Below, in pieces: positions 22,503-33,181 of a stretch of 64,000 nucleotides of DNA; positions within the stretch are counted from its first letter, which is position 1; every line of letters begins with the position of its first letter. Under the pieces are notes generated by a model that did not search any database, was not told the origin of the DNA, and saw only the letters and a list, made by a program, of their open reading frames with translations. The stretch spans positions 1,047,317-1,111,316 of the forward strand of contig CAJSYZ010000012.1 in NCBI GenBank assembly GCA_910574455.1, in the 5' to 3' direction. A program made the translations under genes and the position numbers. Source of the stretch: Trichaptum fuscoviolaceum. Lineage: Eukaryota; Basidiomycota; Agaricomycetes; Hymenochaetales; Trichaptaceae.

Positions 22503-23910
22503 ATGAGTGATCCATCTCCCACCGATGAGCCTGAGATTAAGTCCCGACTCGGCCTTGGATCAGGGACTAGGCATTCCCTCCTCACCCTCCTCACCACTCT
22601 TTTGACCCGCTCTCCGAAACCTTGCAACAAACGTATAGCCAGCTCGACCACTGCTAGGGCTGCAAAGAAGTTCAAGTCGACTTGCAAGGATGGGGAAATG
22701 ATACTTGGCCTTGTCTTCTGCCCTGACTTGCTTGATCGATCACTGGAACTAGCTTCCAAGCGAGCACGGGAGCCCATACTTGACGAGGCTGACTGCTGTG
22801 ATGTGGTCTTTATGACGTTCATCTCGCCGCATCTTACACCGTCCTTTTGCTCTCCGGAGCTCTTCAGCGAGAATGACTCCCGCGAGTACAGTGGCATTGG
22901 GCTGATTCGGCCTGCGCTCGCAGCAATGCATATTGCTGACATTGGCGTCCCGTTTACATTCACGTGCAACGACTCCGCTACAAAAGTGTATGTTTCCTCT
23001 GGCTTTAAAATAAAGGGAAAGCCTGGACCGATCTCGGATGGGCTACTCATAGAGGGTCCATACGAAGGGGATGAAATCGTTGAGCTGAATGATGATGATG
23101 AACTCATTGAAGTAGAAATATATGAAGACGGGTACGAAGTTCCGTCGGTCGAATGCCCTTCACACGCTTCCATACGAGAGGGGGATTGTCCAAAGGCCCT
23201 CATGGCGATCGAGTTTAAGACGAGTAACGCGGTATCACGACAAACATTTTCCGAGGTCATGAGACTGAAGACTTTACCTGGTTTCAAGAATCGCTTGCTT
23301 CTTCCATTTGTTTGGCCAGGAGTAGGAACAAAGAAGATCAGGAAGAGTACGAAAATCATAGCTCAGGTTTGTTTGCCTTGCTCTACTCTTAGTATGACAT
23401 AACTTATGTATATGCCTTGTTAGATTTACGAACAGATGATTTATCGTGATGTTGAATTTGCCTGGCTATCTTCGAATGATGTTAATATCTTCTTCTATAT
23501 GAAGAGGGGCTCGCGTATACTGTATATGTCCGACCAATACGACCTCAACACTATAATGCCTATGCATGTCTTCGCATGGTTCTGTAGGGCAAGTGGGCTT
23601 TTAGGGGAAGATATGAAGGTACCATCACCAGACATGGCTTACTTTCACATCTCTGACCCAGAAAATCCCAACGAGACAGGATTGATCACGAAGTAAGGTT
23701 CGACTCTCTACAGAGTCATGTACTATTATACTGATGATGATGTATAGTCCTACCTTTGCTGCATTGAAGGAAGAATGTATGACACCAAGGAATAAGAGGG
23801 TTCGCGAGGTAGATCCTAATGACTCTGATGACGATGCAACACCTAGAGCAAAGGTACCTCAACTCGGGTCTCATAGGATGCGGAAGAAGCTGGAGGAGGA
23901 TTTAGGCTGA
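22503..23910 (+). CDS. D1: unrecognised two-region protein of the D family
   Basis: Exons 22503-23366, 23424-23692 and 23748-23910 give 431 aa. I do not recognise the family; it is defined here by comparison with D2 and D3. Conserved block 1 (about residues 70-190) includes LLDRSLELASKR, FMTFISPHLTPSFCSPELFS and GLIRPALAAMH. An acidic, poorly conserved linker follows. Block 2 begins at IAQ and, after intron 1, reads IYEQM, FAWLSSNDVNIFFYMKRGS, RILYMSDQYD and HVFAWFCRA. The C-terminus is charged and carries basic clusters (TPRNKRVREV, HRMRKKLEE) that could direct it to the nucleus. There is no signal peptide or membrane segment. It is divergent from K3 and convergent with K4. A longer antisense frame (22478-23359) is a shadow. 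Confidence 0.75.
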
Positions 23911-24450
23911 TGAACCAGACAGTCGTATATTGTGTATGTAGAGAAGTATGAGTAATGTATGCCAGTGTAAATTGTATTTGGACCATGGGTGTTCTGTGTT
24001 ATTGGTCCTGTTTGCTTTTCTTTTCTACCAATATGTACTAATAAATTGCCGACAAGTACTATCCTGGTCGCTATTTCTTCCCGATAAACTTAAGACATCA
24101 TACCTGACTGCCTTATATGTAGTCCAACAACGCGTCTCTACATTTCACTTTGCAAACAAGCTTGTTAATGAGGTGCAACAAATGCATGCCGCAGCATCTA
24201 CATGCATCAGTCATTTGGAATTCCCTTACCATTCTTTACCTCTCGTTGAAACAACATGAATGGTATTCGTCCATTATTGAAGACAATAAGTTACGATATA
24301 TGTATGTGTCAATGATCAGTCGAAACTAATTTACAGTTAAATCATGACTGCAAAAACATATCTGTTGCAGTACAGTCGGTCAAAAGATACTAGATTTATC
24401 ATACAATAACTGAATAAAGGGGCGTCCCACTAGAGACTTTGCATTTTGGG
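23911..24450. other. Convergent spacer between D1 and K4
   Basis: AT-rich 3' flanks of D1 and K4. No additional gene was seen. Confidence 0.5.
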
Positions 24451-25545
24451 TCATGGCGGGAATCGAGACGGTTCGTTTGCATCTAGTGGAATTTTCGGAC
24501 GATTTAATAACGCCACCTTCACATCGAAAGTATTAGGATTCTCATCCATCTGCTTTTTCACCTGTTTCAGATACGTCTTTGCCCATTCAAAGTTCTTGTT
24601 AACCCCGATAAAGTTGCAGGGGATAAGCTGATTAATGATGTCTTGGGGAGGATACCCATCATCGATAAAGATTCTGCCTTGAATCTTGATAACAGGCGAT
24701 GCATCTATAGGGGACAGCTGCTTAGATACTCTGGAAGTAGACGACAGGAAAACTCACAATCATCCCATATTCCCATGTCATCGGCGAGCTCGGCAAGAAT
24801 ATCACAAGGAATGTTCTGCCGTGCATTCAAAAAAAACTTTCCAACCTGCCAGTCCATTCCGTCGTGGAAATCGCATGCATGACCTTCGAAGTCATGAAAA
24901 TCAATTAATCGGTAATTTCCATTGCGTTCGACGACATTTCGTTCAGCAAAATCAGTCAGATGGAGGCGGGCTTTGCTGTGGAAGTTTCCGAGCAGGTTGA
25001 GAATCTTCACTCTGTTTGAATAACAGGACCAGAGTAAGCAAAAGCACAAAGAAGAGCAGTTAGTCCGAAATGACGTACTTATGCTCGACCTTTAAGTCTT
25101 CGAATAGAACAGGAAGGCTTTCGCCGCAGTATTCCAGGAGAAACACGGAATAGGGACCGTACAGGTCGTCCACAGCGAGATAGTATCCAAAGCAGACCGG
25201 AACGACAGTGCCTTGAAGCTCTTGTAGACGCTTCTTGTACACGCGTGCCTCCATACGAAAGTCCTTATAAAAGTCTATGTTGTAGCAGCATTTCAGAACA
25301 ACATAACCACCATTCAAAAGGCCCAGGTAGACTGTCGAGTGGTCGGTGTCGTGGATGACGCGTTTGACGACGACGTGAGCTTCCTTTCCTGTACTTGGAA
25401 CGACGTCGTGTGTTTCGACGTCAATGCGATTGAAGACAAAGTCGTCCTGCTTGGATGTATCTTCGCCTACTTTACGAGGAATAGTGACTCGCAAGGAGCT
25501 TGCCCGCGCGGTGAGATAGTAAATGTTCCTGGAGGATTTGGTCAT
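24451..25545 (-). CDS. K4: kinase-like protein
   Basis: Exons 25079-25545, 24758-25011 and 24451-24704 give 324 aa. It is very close to K3 and the full set of kinase landmarks is intact: VVLKCCYN, EARVYKKRLQELQG, LLEYCGESLP, HLTDFAERN and YRLIDFHD. Both introns have the same phase as in K3 (2, then 1). The methionine that starts most paralogues (MLMTK) has become TTRMTK, so the start was placed at the second Met. An in-frame ATG at 25587 would add 14 residues and sits closer to the TATA box, so it may be the real start. The C-terminal exon ends NEPSRFPP. Confidence 0.78.
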
Positions 25546-25634
25546 ACGTGTAGTTCCATGTAGGGAATTGATTGAGTTTTCCGTCATCGCGGGTCTGCGG
25601 TGTAAGAGGCGACTTCGGCAGGCTGCGCCATCCG

Positions 25635-25677
25635 TTCTTATATGTTTGCAAGTGGCTGAAAGAGATTGTTGAACCAC
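25635..25677 (-). promoter_or_regulatory. K4 promoter: TATAAGAA and imperfect palindrome
   Basis: TATAAGAA (25635-25642, minus strand) lies downstream of ATTGTTGAACCAC (25665-25677), which differs from the K3 and K6 palindrome at two positions. Confidence 0.4.
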
Positions 25678-25950
25678 AAAAGTTCAAACAGAGTCCTCGG
25701 AGTCAGCCAGACTCAGCCTGGGAGAGCGGAGTTCAATTCGTGGGAAAGTGGACTGAGAAAGCTGAAGAAATGAAATCATTACATAGTATATTATAAGTAG
25801 CAGTACGGAAATAGTGTGCATGACATCCGAACTTGACAATTAATCTAGGATCACTAGCTAGCAATGTCATATAAGTCTCATTGTTGAGTTGACGAATTAT
25901 GTTGAAATAGGATTACGGGACAGGAATCCAGGACCCCACTAGGTCTAAGG

Positions 25951-27051
25951 CTATCGTTTCCTATGCGATGAAAGAATTTCGGTGGTGCTAAGCGGAGGAT
26001 TTTGGCGATCAGCCTCTTCCTGCTCGATACTGAAGTTAGGATCCTCATCCATCCTCTTTTTGACTTGCTTCAGATATGAATCGGCCCATGCCCAGTTCCC
26101 GGGAGTACCGAGAAAGTTATAAGGCATAAGCCTGTCGATGATATCCTGAGGCGGAAAACCGGTAGCAGGGAAAATCCTTCCGTGAATCTTGACACTCGGC
26201 ATTGAGTCTGCGAAGAATACAGTTTTAGCTATCCGATGATAAACGTCACGATCAAATGCTCACAACCTTTCCAAATCCTAAACTCAAACCCAAGTCTTCC
26301 AAGGATCGTGCACGGAAGAGAATCCTGGGCGGTCAGAAAGAACTCCCCGATCCGCCAGTCCATATCTTCGGACCAATCGCAGCTATGGCCTGCGAAGTCA
26401 TAGAACTCAATCAATCGATATTCTCCTTTGCGAGGAACAACAACATTTCTCTCGGCAAAATTAGTTAGGTGCAGACGACCTTTATTATGGAATTCTCCGA
26501 GAAGATTGAGGATCTTCACCCTTTTCAGATAGCAAGGGCAATGGTGAGAAATGAAGAGAACCAGAGGAGTGATAACATACCGTTCTTCGATTTCCAAATC
26601 TTCAAATTCGGTCGTGAGACGCCGACCGCAATATTCCAGCAGAAGAAAAGAATATGGACCACACTCCTCGTCAATGGCCAGGTAATACCCAAAGAAGACA
26701 GGAACGACACGACCTTGTAGTTCTTCTAAGCGCTTCTTATAAACTCGGGCCTCTATATGAAAATCCCTGGTATATCTCATGTTGTAGCAACACTTGATGA
26801 CAACGCGTATACCTGTTATCTCGCCTAGATATACCGTCGAATGGTCGCTTTCACGAAGGACGCCTTTGACGATGACATGAACTTGTTTTCCCGCAGCGGA
26901 AGGTGCAGGTTCTGCGTCGATGTGAACTCGATTGAAGAAAAATTCGTCATTCTCGTTGGCCTTCTTGTGACTTGTCTGGGATGATGAGGAGCAACGAGTT
27001 CGCCTGTATGCACTGCTCTAGTATGAGATTGGAAGCGTTGGTCAAGTGCAT
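25951..27051 (-). pseudogene. K5: kinase-like gene with frameshifted first exon
   Basis: From MHLTNAS at 27051 the frame runs into a stop after about 34 codons. Removing a 7-bp direct duplication (ACAAGTC next to ACAAG in the PDK segment) would restore the family pattern up to NENDEFFFNRV. The rest looks healthy: RVVIKCCYN, EARVYKKRLEELQ, HLTNFAERN (Asn in place of the catalytic Asp), EYRLIEFYDF (Glu in place of the second Asp) and a complete C-terminal exon ending at 25951. With both acids changed, catalysis would be doubtful even without the frameshift. Confidence 0.65.
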
Positions 27052-27129
27052 GGCGATCAGTTGTGGGAGGGCTGTATGAAGGAGGAAGGAAGTGTGTCGT
27101 CACGCTTATTCAAACTCGCAACCCAGGCT

Positions 27130-27143
27130 GTGGTTTGAACCAC
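27130..27143. promoter_or_regulatory. Palindrome upstream of K5
   Basis: GTGGTTTGAACCAC has perfect 6-bp arms with two central bases and lies 79 bp before the K5 start. Confidence 0.5.
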
Positions 27144-27682
27144 AATTATTGAAAGTCACAGTAAAATAGACGCCCTAGCAGTAGTAACTACCTCTTTCTT
27201 AGATAGAGGCAACTGTAAGGCCCAAAGAATGTATCCTGAAGACACGGAAGGAATACTCAGACATTGGGTCACGGTAGTGTCAGTAGAAGGAAGAGATGGT
27301 ATGAGGCAAGCTGCCGGGGTCACGGTCATCGATCGCGCGACACTATTCGGCGGCTCCCGCTTACCGCAGCGGATAGTAGTGGAGATAAAGGTGATTCGAC
27401 TAAACTTACTAGCAGCGAGTGATAAGAAGGCTACTATGAACTTAGACCTTGCAACGCACGGAAGCATCGTACAGGGCATTCTAAAGTACTAGCGTACTCA
27501 GATAATAATCAACATAAAATCATGTAGTCTACAACTGTTACTGACCAGACACGTCTAGAAAACTAAAGACAAAAAATATTTATAACATAAATATCACACA
27601 TTTACAAAGTCTTAAAGCCGAAAGCAAATACTTGTACAACGAATTCAGGACGGACGCGCGATCAAGATCTTTGCGTCTTCCG
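27144..27682. other. Spacer between K5 and K6; nothing seen
   Basis: A short plus-strand frame (27229-27492) has no recognisable feature. Otherwise the stretch is AT-rich and holds the K6 3' flank. Confidence 0.4.
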
Positions 27683-28771
27683 TCATGAAAAACCACGCCA
27701 TTCGTTAGAAGATAACGGAGGTTTTGAAGGATTCTCCATTTCATCTTTAAGGTTGAAATTAGGGTTCTCATCCATCTCCTTTTTAATCCCCTTCAAGTAG
27801 GCATCAGCCCATTCCCAGTTCCGGGGAGCAATGATGAAGTTGCGCGGCATAAGCTTATCGATGACTTCTTGGGGCGGAAAGTCGGAGGCGGGGAAAATCC
27901 TTCCGTGAATCTTAACAATAGGCCTTGAATCTTGCGAACAACATGTTATTAAGTGCTCTGATATTAAGACATATTTAAACTTACAATCGTTCCAAATCCT
28001 CAACTGATCCCCCAGGTGGACTAGGATATCACAGGGAAGGTGACTCTGGGCAACCAACCAAAATTCTCCGATTTGCCAATCTATATTCTTGGACCAATCA
28101 CAACTATGGCCTATGAAGTCGTGAAAGTCAATCAATCGATATTTCCCGTTGCGTTCGACAACATTTCGCTCGGCGAAATCAGTCAAGTGCAGTCGGCCCT
28201 TGTTGTGAAACTCTCCGAGAAGGTTGAGGATCTTTACCCTTTTTGAATAATATTTGGAATAATAAGTAACAAAGGTGCATTGTGGGACAATCATAACAAC
28301 ATACCGTTCTACAGCTTCAAGATCTTGGAATATGGTTTTGAGACTTCGTCCGCAATATTCCAGAAGAAGGAGGGAATATGGACCATACTCCTCGTCTACG
28401 GCTAGGTAATAACCAAAGAAGACCGGAACAACACGACCTTGCAGTTCTTCCAAACGCTTCTTGTATACTCGAGCCTCTACATAAAAGTCATTATAGTACT
28501 CCATATTATAGCAACACTTGAGGACGACGCGTTGGCCCTCTATATCGCCAAGATAGACCGTCGAATGGTCGCTTTCGTGAATGGTCTTTTTGACGGTGAC
28601 GTGGACTTGTTTGTCTGCACTCGAAGACGTAGCATCTGTTTCGATGTTAACTCGATTAAAGACGAAATCGTCTGGTGGGTCTTTGTTCTTTTCGTCCGGA
28701 ATGGTGACAAGCAATGCGCTCGACTCCGCGCATAGATTGAGTATGCGCCTTGAAGCTTTGGTCATGGGCAT
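27683..28771 (-). CDS. K6: kinase-like protein
   Basis: Exons 28305-28771, 27985-28238 and 27683-27930 give 322 aa. Kinase landmarks are all present: RVVLKCCYN, EARVYKKRLEELQG, LLLEYCGRSL, HLTDFAERN, YRLIDFHD. The start is the first Met of MPMTK, 57 bp after the TATA box. Both introns (66 and 54 bp) are multiples of three and contain no in-frame stop, so the unspliced frame is also open throughout. Homology with the other copies shows that the extra residues are intronic. It is divergent from D2. A role in phosphorylation is inferred from motifs only. Confidence 0.8.
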   Translation of the reverse strand: MPMTKASRRILNLCAESSALLVTIPDEKNKDPPDDFVFNRVNIETDATSSSADKQVHVTVKKTIHESDHSTVYLGDIEGQRVVLKCCYNMEYYNDFYVEARVYKKRLEELQGRVVPVFFGYYLAVDEEYGPYSLLLLEYCGRSLKTIFQDLEAVERYVVMIVPQCTFVTYYSKYYSKRVKILNLLGEFHNKGRLHLTDFAERNVVERNGKYRLIDFHDFIGHSCDWSKNIDWQIGEFWLVAQSHLPCDILVHLGDQLRIWNDCKFKYVLISEHLITCCSQDSRPIVKIHGRIFPASDFPPQEVIDKLMPRNFIIAPRNWEWADAYLKGIKKEMDENPNFNLKDEMENPSKPPLSSNEWRGFS

Positions 28772-28827
28772 GGTGATGAGATGGGTGGAAGCAATGAGAG
28801 AATGTTGAATGGCAGAAACATTTTGTC

Positions 28828-28855
28828 CTTTTATACCGGAGAGTGGTTGAACCAC
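28828..28855 (-). promoter_or_regulatory. K6 promoter: TATA box plus GTGGTTGAACCAC palindrome
   Basis: TATAAAAG (28828-28835, minus strand) with the exact K3 palindrome at 28843-28855. Only seven bases separate the two. Confidence 0.6.
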
Positions 28856-29070
28856 AAATTGAAGCGTCAGCGACTCGGACTCAGGCTCAGCCTGAGGCTC
28901 GGAGCCGAGCCGCTTGAAATATGATTTTTTTCGTGGGAATTTGAGATTGAAGTACTGGCACCTCGAAGCGAATTTTGTGATTTAGCTTCTATTACAGTCC
29001 TCTGACTCAAGGTATTATTCCTTGCTCTATACATCTAACCCAAAGCACAGCTCTTGAAAGCTTGACGAAC

Positions 29071-30292
29071 ATGCGGAAGGCCTATACAGAGCCGGAACGA
29101 GGCTATGCACTATGTGAGTTGCGTGGTGTCATGTATAGTACTGGCAAACAACGAGAACAGGGACAAGAAGAAGAGGATTCGGAAAAGATGATAGGCCTTC
29201 TCTACTGTCCTTCTCTGCTCGATCGTACAGTGGAGCTGGTGTCCAAGCGTTTGAGCGAGCTTGTCTTAAGCGAGGCAAAGAGCTCTCACGTTATTTTCAT
29301 GGCCTATATCTCACCAAAACTCACACTATCCGTTTGTTCGCCTGAACTCTTTAGCGAACATGATACTCGCGACTACTGTAACACTGTGCTTGTTCGACCA
29401 TCTCTCGCAACGATGCAGGTTGTAGAAACCGGGGGTATACCGTCGGGGTTCAAAAGTACCGACTCCGGCACAGATCTCTACGTCACCTCCGGTTTCAAAA
29501 AAAAGGTAGCCCTATTGCGGATTCCCTCTGATACGAGGGCCATACAAAGAGGTGAAAGGTGACGTAACGGCTCTCAGCAAAATGACCACTGAAGCCAAAG
29601 CACAAGAGCTTTTCGAATTCGCAAGTGAGTTCAGCGATGTTGTGAGGCTCAAAGCCTTGGATCGATTTCATAACACGTATATTATGCGATTTGACTGGCC
29701 CAAGGAGAAGGGTTCAACAATCAGTAAAAGTAGCAAAATGATTACTCAGGTAAAAAAAATTCTGCTTCAAATTCAATGCAACCTTTTGAGACCTCGGATG
29801 TTGTAGGTTTATGAGCAGATGTACCACGAAGACAAGGTAGAGTACGCCTGGCTGTCATCGTACAATGTCAAATCCTTCTTCTACATGAAGAAGGGTACAC
29901 GTATCTTGTACATGTCGGATCAATATGATATGGAGACCATGGCACCGCTGTTTGTCTACGCCTGGTTCTGTAGGGCACATGGGCTTATAGAGGAGGAATT
30001 GTTTGTCCCGACTCCAAATGAGAAATACTTTTACCTCAATGATCCCAACCCGAATCATGCTGGCTTGGTAACTTTGTAAGTGTGTGCTTGTCAAAATGCA
30101 CCTGACATGTATTGACTGCTATGGATTAATAGGCCTATGTACAATGAGTTGTCGAAGATACTTCCGGAACTGCCCACGACACCAAAACGGGTCCGCGACG
30201 AAGCTACCGAAGACATTCTCGGCGACTCCGATATCACTCCAAGACAAAGGGACTTCTTTCACGGAAGGAATAAGCGGAAGCAGGTTCCATGA
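29071..30292 (+). pseudogene. D2: frameshifted D-family copy
   Basis: Block 1 is well kept (LLDRTVELVSKR, ISPKLTLSVCSPELFSEHD, RPSLATMQ). Just after SGFKKK an eight-A run changes the frame, and a missing base near CTCTGATACGA changes it again before GDVTALSKM. Block 2 (VYEQM ... YAWLSSYNVKSFFYMKKGT ... RILYMSDQYD) and the last exon (MYNELSKILPELPTTPKRV) remain open, with introns at the same places as in D1. The acidic linker is mostly gone and the N-terminus is shorter. Divergent from K6. Confidence 0.7.
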
Positions 30293-30927
30293 TTCAACAT
30301 CGCAAATTTATAGGAGTTTAGGCTGCTCATCATTATCGTGTTTTCAGAAAATCTCAATTATAGTTTATTTATGGCGTATTAAGGCCTTCGCTTTTATAAT
30401 AATTCGTTGCGAAAATTGAGTTGCAAATTATTTCCAAGTTCGCCCTGAATTCCTATCTGTAAGGTGACGAGGTCGCGTGTATGCAGATACCAATCGTTGT
30501 CATTCTGTAAAAGTATTCCTACGATCTATTGACGCAAGTACCCTCATCTTCTTTCCATCCGTCCGAATCTACAGAAGCCCTCCATTGGTCCATTCTCTGC
30601 GCAAATTTCCGTCTACATAGCCGCTCTAGTTCTTCAATCTTCTCTATCTGCGCCTCGAAGTCTTCCGGAGATGATGGCAATTGTTTTACCTTCGTGATGT
30701 CGAGGAAAACGTCAATGTAGATAGGCAGACCGTACGGGTGGGCAAGCGTGTCATCGGCATCCATATCGGCATATGCAGTGAGTGTTGCTTGTTGTTGAGG
30801 CCCAGAGACATTGGCGATGTCAAGGCTGTTACTGTTGCTACTGGCGGCCTCCACGTTTATGTCGAGCTGCTCAAATCGATTAAAAGTGCACGTCGTGCGC
30901 TCATTTTCCTTCCATTTCTCCTCCTCC

Positions 30928-31124
30928 TGTTAAGTGCTGACTGTCACACGGTCACGTGACGTTTGCGCGAATTTTTCATGTTGTCGCATCAGTAGCTAGT
31001 TCATCAATCAACTACGTGCTTCTGTGCTATTTCTGAGTCTTCTGAGCTTCTCTCTGAGTCTTCTGAGCTATTCTGAGCTTCCATCTGAGTTCTCACCATC
31101 ATTTCCTAAACTCTATTCTTCACA
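30928..31124 (+). repeat. Left LTR (197 bp)
   Basis: Starts TG and ends CA, and matches 32265-32461 base for base as far as can be judged by eye. It contains tandem TCTGAGTCTTCTGAGC-like units. Confidence 0.9.
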
Positions 31125-31223
31125 GGTTATGAGCCTTGGTGCTTAAACCCTCAAAACATTCCTCACCAACATCTTTTCCCATTCGGCACAAACTCACATT
31201 CCCCACCAACAACAACATCTACC

Positions 31224-32237
31224 ATGGCCTCTACCAACAGTGGCATCCCTAGCTATGCTGTCAACATCATCAGCAATGTTCCTTTACTCTCCAAGGACAC
31301 CTACCACACATGGAAGGATGGCATGACTGTGTTTTTGCTGGGAGTTGGGGCAGATTATGTGGTGGAGAAGGTTGATTCAGTGCCAGAGGGCAAGGGGGCT
31401 TTGGATAAGCAATTGATTCTGATTCTATGGTCCAAGGTGGAGTCCGAGTATCATCATTTATTCTCCGATTCCACATCCGCCCTTGGCATCTGGAAGAAGA
31501 TTGTCAATCACTTCCAGAAGTCAACCATGGCTAAGCGTATGAAGGCGAGGCAGGAGTTCCATCACGTCACTCATGATCCATCTCAGCCCATTGAGGTCTA
31601 CATTCATGCAGTTGACAAGGCACGCCAGACCTTGAAGGACATAGGATGCGTCATTGATGACGTAGAGGCCTTAGACGTCCTTCTCATGAATCTGGACCCC
31701 AGCTATCACACCATTCGCACCTCCATTCTCACTGCCAAGGACGAGCCAAAGCTTCAGGATGTCAAGGACATTTTATCTGGTTCCTCAGTCTCGGTAATCA
31801 ACATCAAGTCTGAGCCTGTTGAATTTGGCATGGCAGCTCAAAACTCGGGTCGCCGCTTTGGTCAATCTCCTGCTCAGGGCCCTGGAAGGAGTCCTCCATA
31901 CCCAGTTGATGTAGACGGTTTCCGCTGGTGCGATCCTACTAACAGTGATCACTGTCATCGATGTGGTCGCCCTGGACACATAGCAGCCAAGTGCTTTGCT
32001 GATATGCCACAGCATGTCAGGGATTGGATCATGCAAGGACGTTCTCACTATGGTAATCGGCAGGATAAGGCGGATATGGTTGAAGCTGATCATGTTGCTT
32101 CTTTTGTTGGTGTTGATCCCTACTCTGCTTTCAGATCCTACCGCTCTCGCTCTCCTTCATCTATACATTCTTCTTCATCCGTTCATTACCGTTGCTCTTC
32201 TCCTTCTTCTGACACCTTTGGTCCTATTGCTCTTTAG
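31224..32237 (+). CDS. gag: Retrotransposon Gag protein (Ty1/copia type)
   Basis: A single open frame of 337 aa between the LTRs. The N-terminal half matches the gag/UBN2-like layout of copia elements: YHTWKDGMTVFLLGVGADYV, LILWSKVESEYHHLFSD, a KIVNHFQKSTMAKRMKARQE segment and MNLDPSYHTIRTSILTAKDE. A CCHC zinc knuckle (CHRCGRPGHIAAKC) follows near residue 250 and would bind RNA. The C-terminus is Ser-rich (YRSRSPSSIHSSSSVHYR). The stop lies 27 bp before the right LTR, so no pol frame exists. The protein would package RNA of this element and perhaps of related full-length elements. Confidence 0.88.
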   Translation: MASTNSGIPSYAVNIISNVPLLSKDTYHTWKDGMTVFLLGVGADYVVEKVDSVPEGKGALDKQLILILWSKVESEYHHLFSDSTSALGIWKKIVNHFQKSTMAKRMKARQEFHHVTHDPSQPIEVYIHAVDKARQTLKDIGCVIDDVEALDVLLMNLDPSYHTIRTSILTAKDEPKLQDVKDILSGSSVSVINIKSEPVEFGMAAQNSGRRFGQSPAQGPGRSPPYPVDVDGFRWCDPTNSDHCHRCGRPGHIAAKCFADMPQHVRDWIMQGRSHYGNRQDKADMVEADHVASFVGVDPYSAFRSYRSRSPSSIHSSSSVHYRCSSPSSDTFGPIAL

Positions 32238-32264
32238 TTTTAGATTGTGCCAGTCAAGGGGGAG

Positions 32265-32461
32265 TGTTAAGTGCTGACTGTCACACGGTCACGTGACGTT
32301 TGCGCGAATTTTTCATGTTGTCGCATCAGTAGCTAGTTCATCAATCAACTACGTGCTTCTGTGCTATTTCTGAGTCTTCTGAGCTTCTCTCTGAGTCTTC
32401 TGAGCTATTCTGAGCTTCCATCTGAGTTCTCACCATCATTTCCTAAACTCTATTCTTCACA
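32265..32461 (+). repeat. Right LTR (197 bp)
   Basis: Same sequence and length as 30928-31124, preceded by the polypurine tract and followed by target duplicate CCTCC. Confidence 0.9.
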
Positions 32462-33181
32462 CCTCCTCGGCGCGGAGACCATTCATTATATGTTCCGAGC
32501 GTTCCGCCTCCAATCTCGGAAGGCGTACACCAGGGCGCTTCGCACCATGTGCTGAGAAGGAATGAACAACGAAACGGTGCATGTGGGAGTTCTTCAGAGT
32601 TGGGCGATAAGCGTAGGCTTGAGGCCAGGGAAGCGCAGCTGATGGGCGAAGAAGTGTTGATTCGGCAGAGACAAGGGTAGAATAGAGGCCGGGAGGGAGC
32701 GCATGTTGGCAATTGGAGCGCATCATAGGCATGGGCAAGAGATTCATGTTTCCGGAAGACTCCGTAGATCCGATGTGCGACTTGGTACGGGTCCTCTGAA
32801 CGCCCGAGGGGTGAGCCTTCTTAGAGGTGTAGACGGCGACGCCTTGGCGGGTGTTGTAACTCGCTGCAGGGGGGTATTCAGAGGTGAAGAGCGGCGCAGC
32901 GGCGTTAGGTTGCGACGCAAGGATGACAAGCTCGATGTTGTCGGGTGTAATCTGAAATGGAACAGTTGAGCACGAGAATCGCGTGCAAGGTAAATGAGTG
33001 TCACCTTAGTGACATAGCCAATGTACTTGATGTCTTTCTTCAATCGCCGTAAATTGGCAGAGAGGCTCTTGCGTGCTTCGTCAACGTCTTGGCCATTTAA
33101 GTGCGCAAGAGTTGCTTCCTCGTTGATCGTGAAAGCGAATAGTGTCCCTTTGGGGAGTGAGAGGTAGTAGGTAGAACACAT

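Larger units (their letters stand above)
30928..32461 (+). mobile_element. Gag-only LTR retrotransposon
   Basis: Two 197-bp LTRs (30928-31124 and 32265-32461) begin TGTTAAG and end TTCACA. They appear identical by eye, and CCTCC is duplicated at 30923-30927 and 32462-32466. A purine tract (AAGGGGGAG) precedes the right LTR and a primer-site-like segment (GGTTATGAGCC) follows the left LTR. The only gene is gag; protease, integrase and reverse transcriptase are absent, so the element depends on a relative. The gag type suggests Ty1/copia. Identical LTRs point to recent insertion. Confidence 0.9.
30519..33181 (-). pseudogene. Unknown gene split by an LTR retrotransposon
   Basis: Exon 1 is 33005-33181 and starts MCSTYYLSLPKGTLFAF. 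After a 53-bp intron, exon 2 runs from 32951 to the element and continues beyond it from 30922 to the stop at 30519. Counting the CCTCC target duplication once, the two halves join in frame (RAEE to EKWKENE) and would give a 356-aa protein. I do not recognise the family. The N-terminus is compact and mixed, the middle is Ser/Arg-rich, and the C-terminus has an acidic stretch (AYADMDADDTLAHPYGLP) and a likely coiled coil (FEAQIEKIEELERLCRRKF). The clean reading frame across the junction shows that the gene was intact until a recent insertion. Confidence 0.8.

Noticed and set aside
22478..23359. 293-codon minus-strand frame
   Set aside because: It is antisense to D1. Paralogues D2 and D3 conserve the plus-strand reading, not this one.
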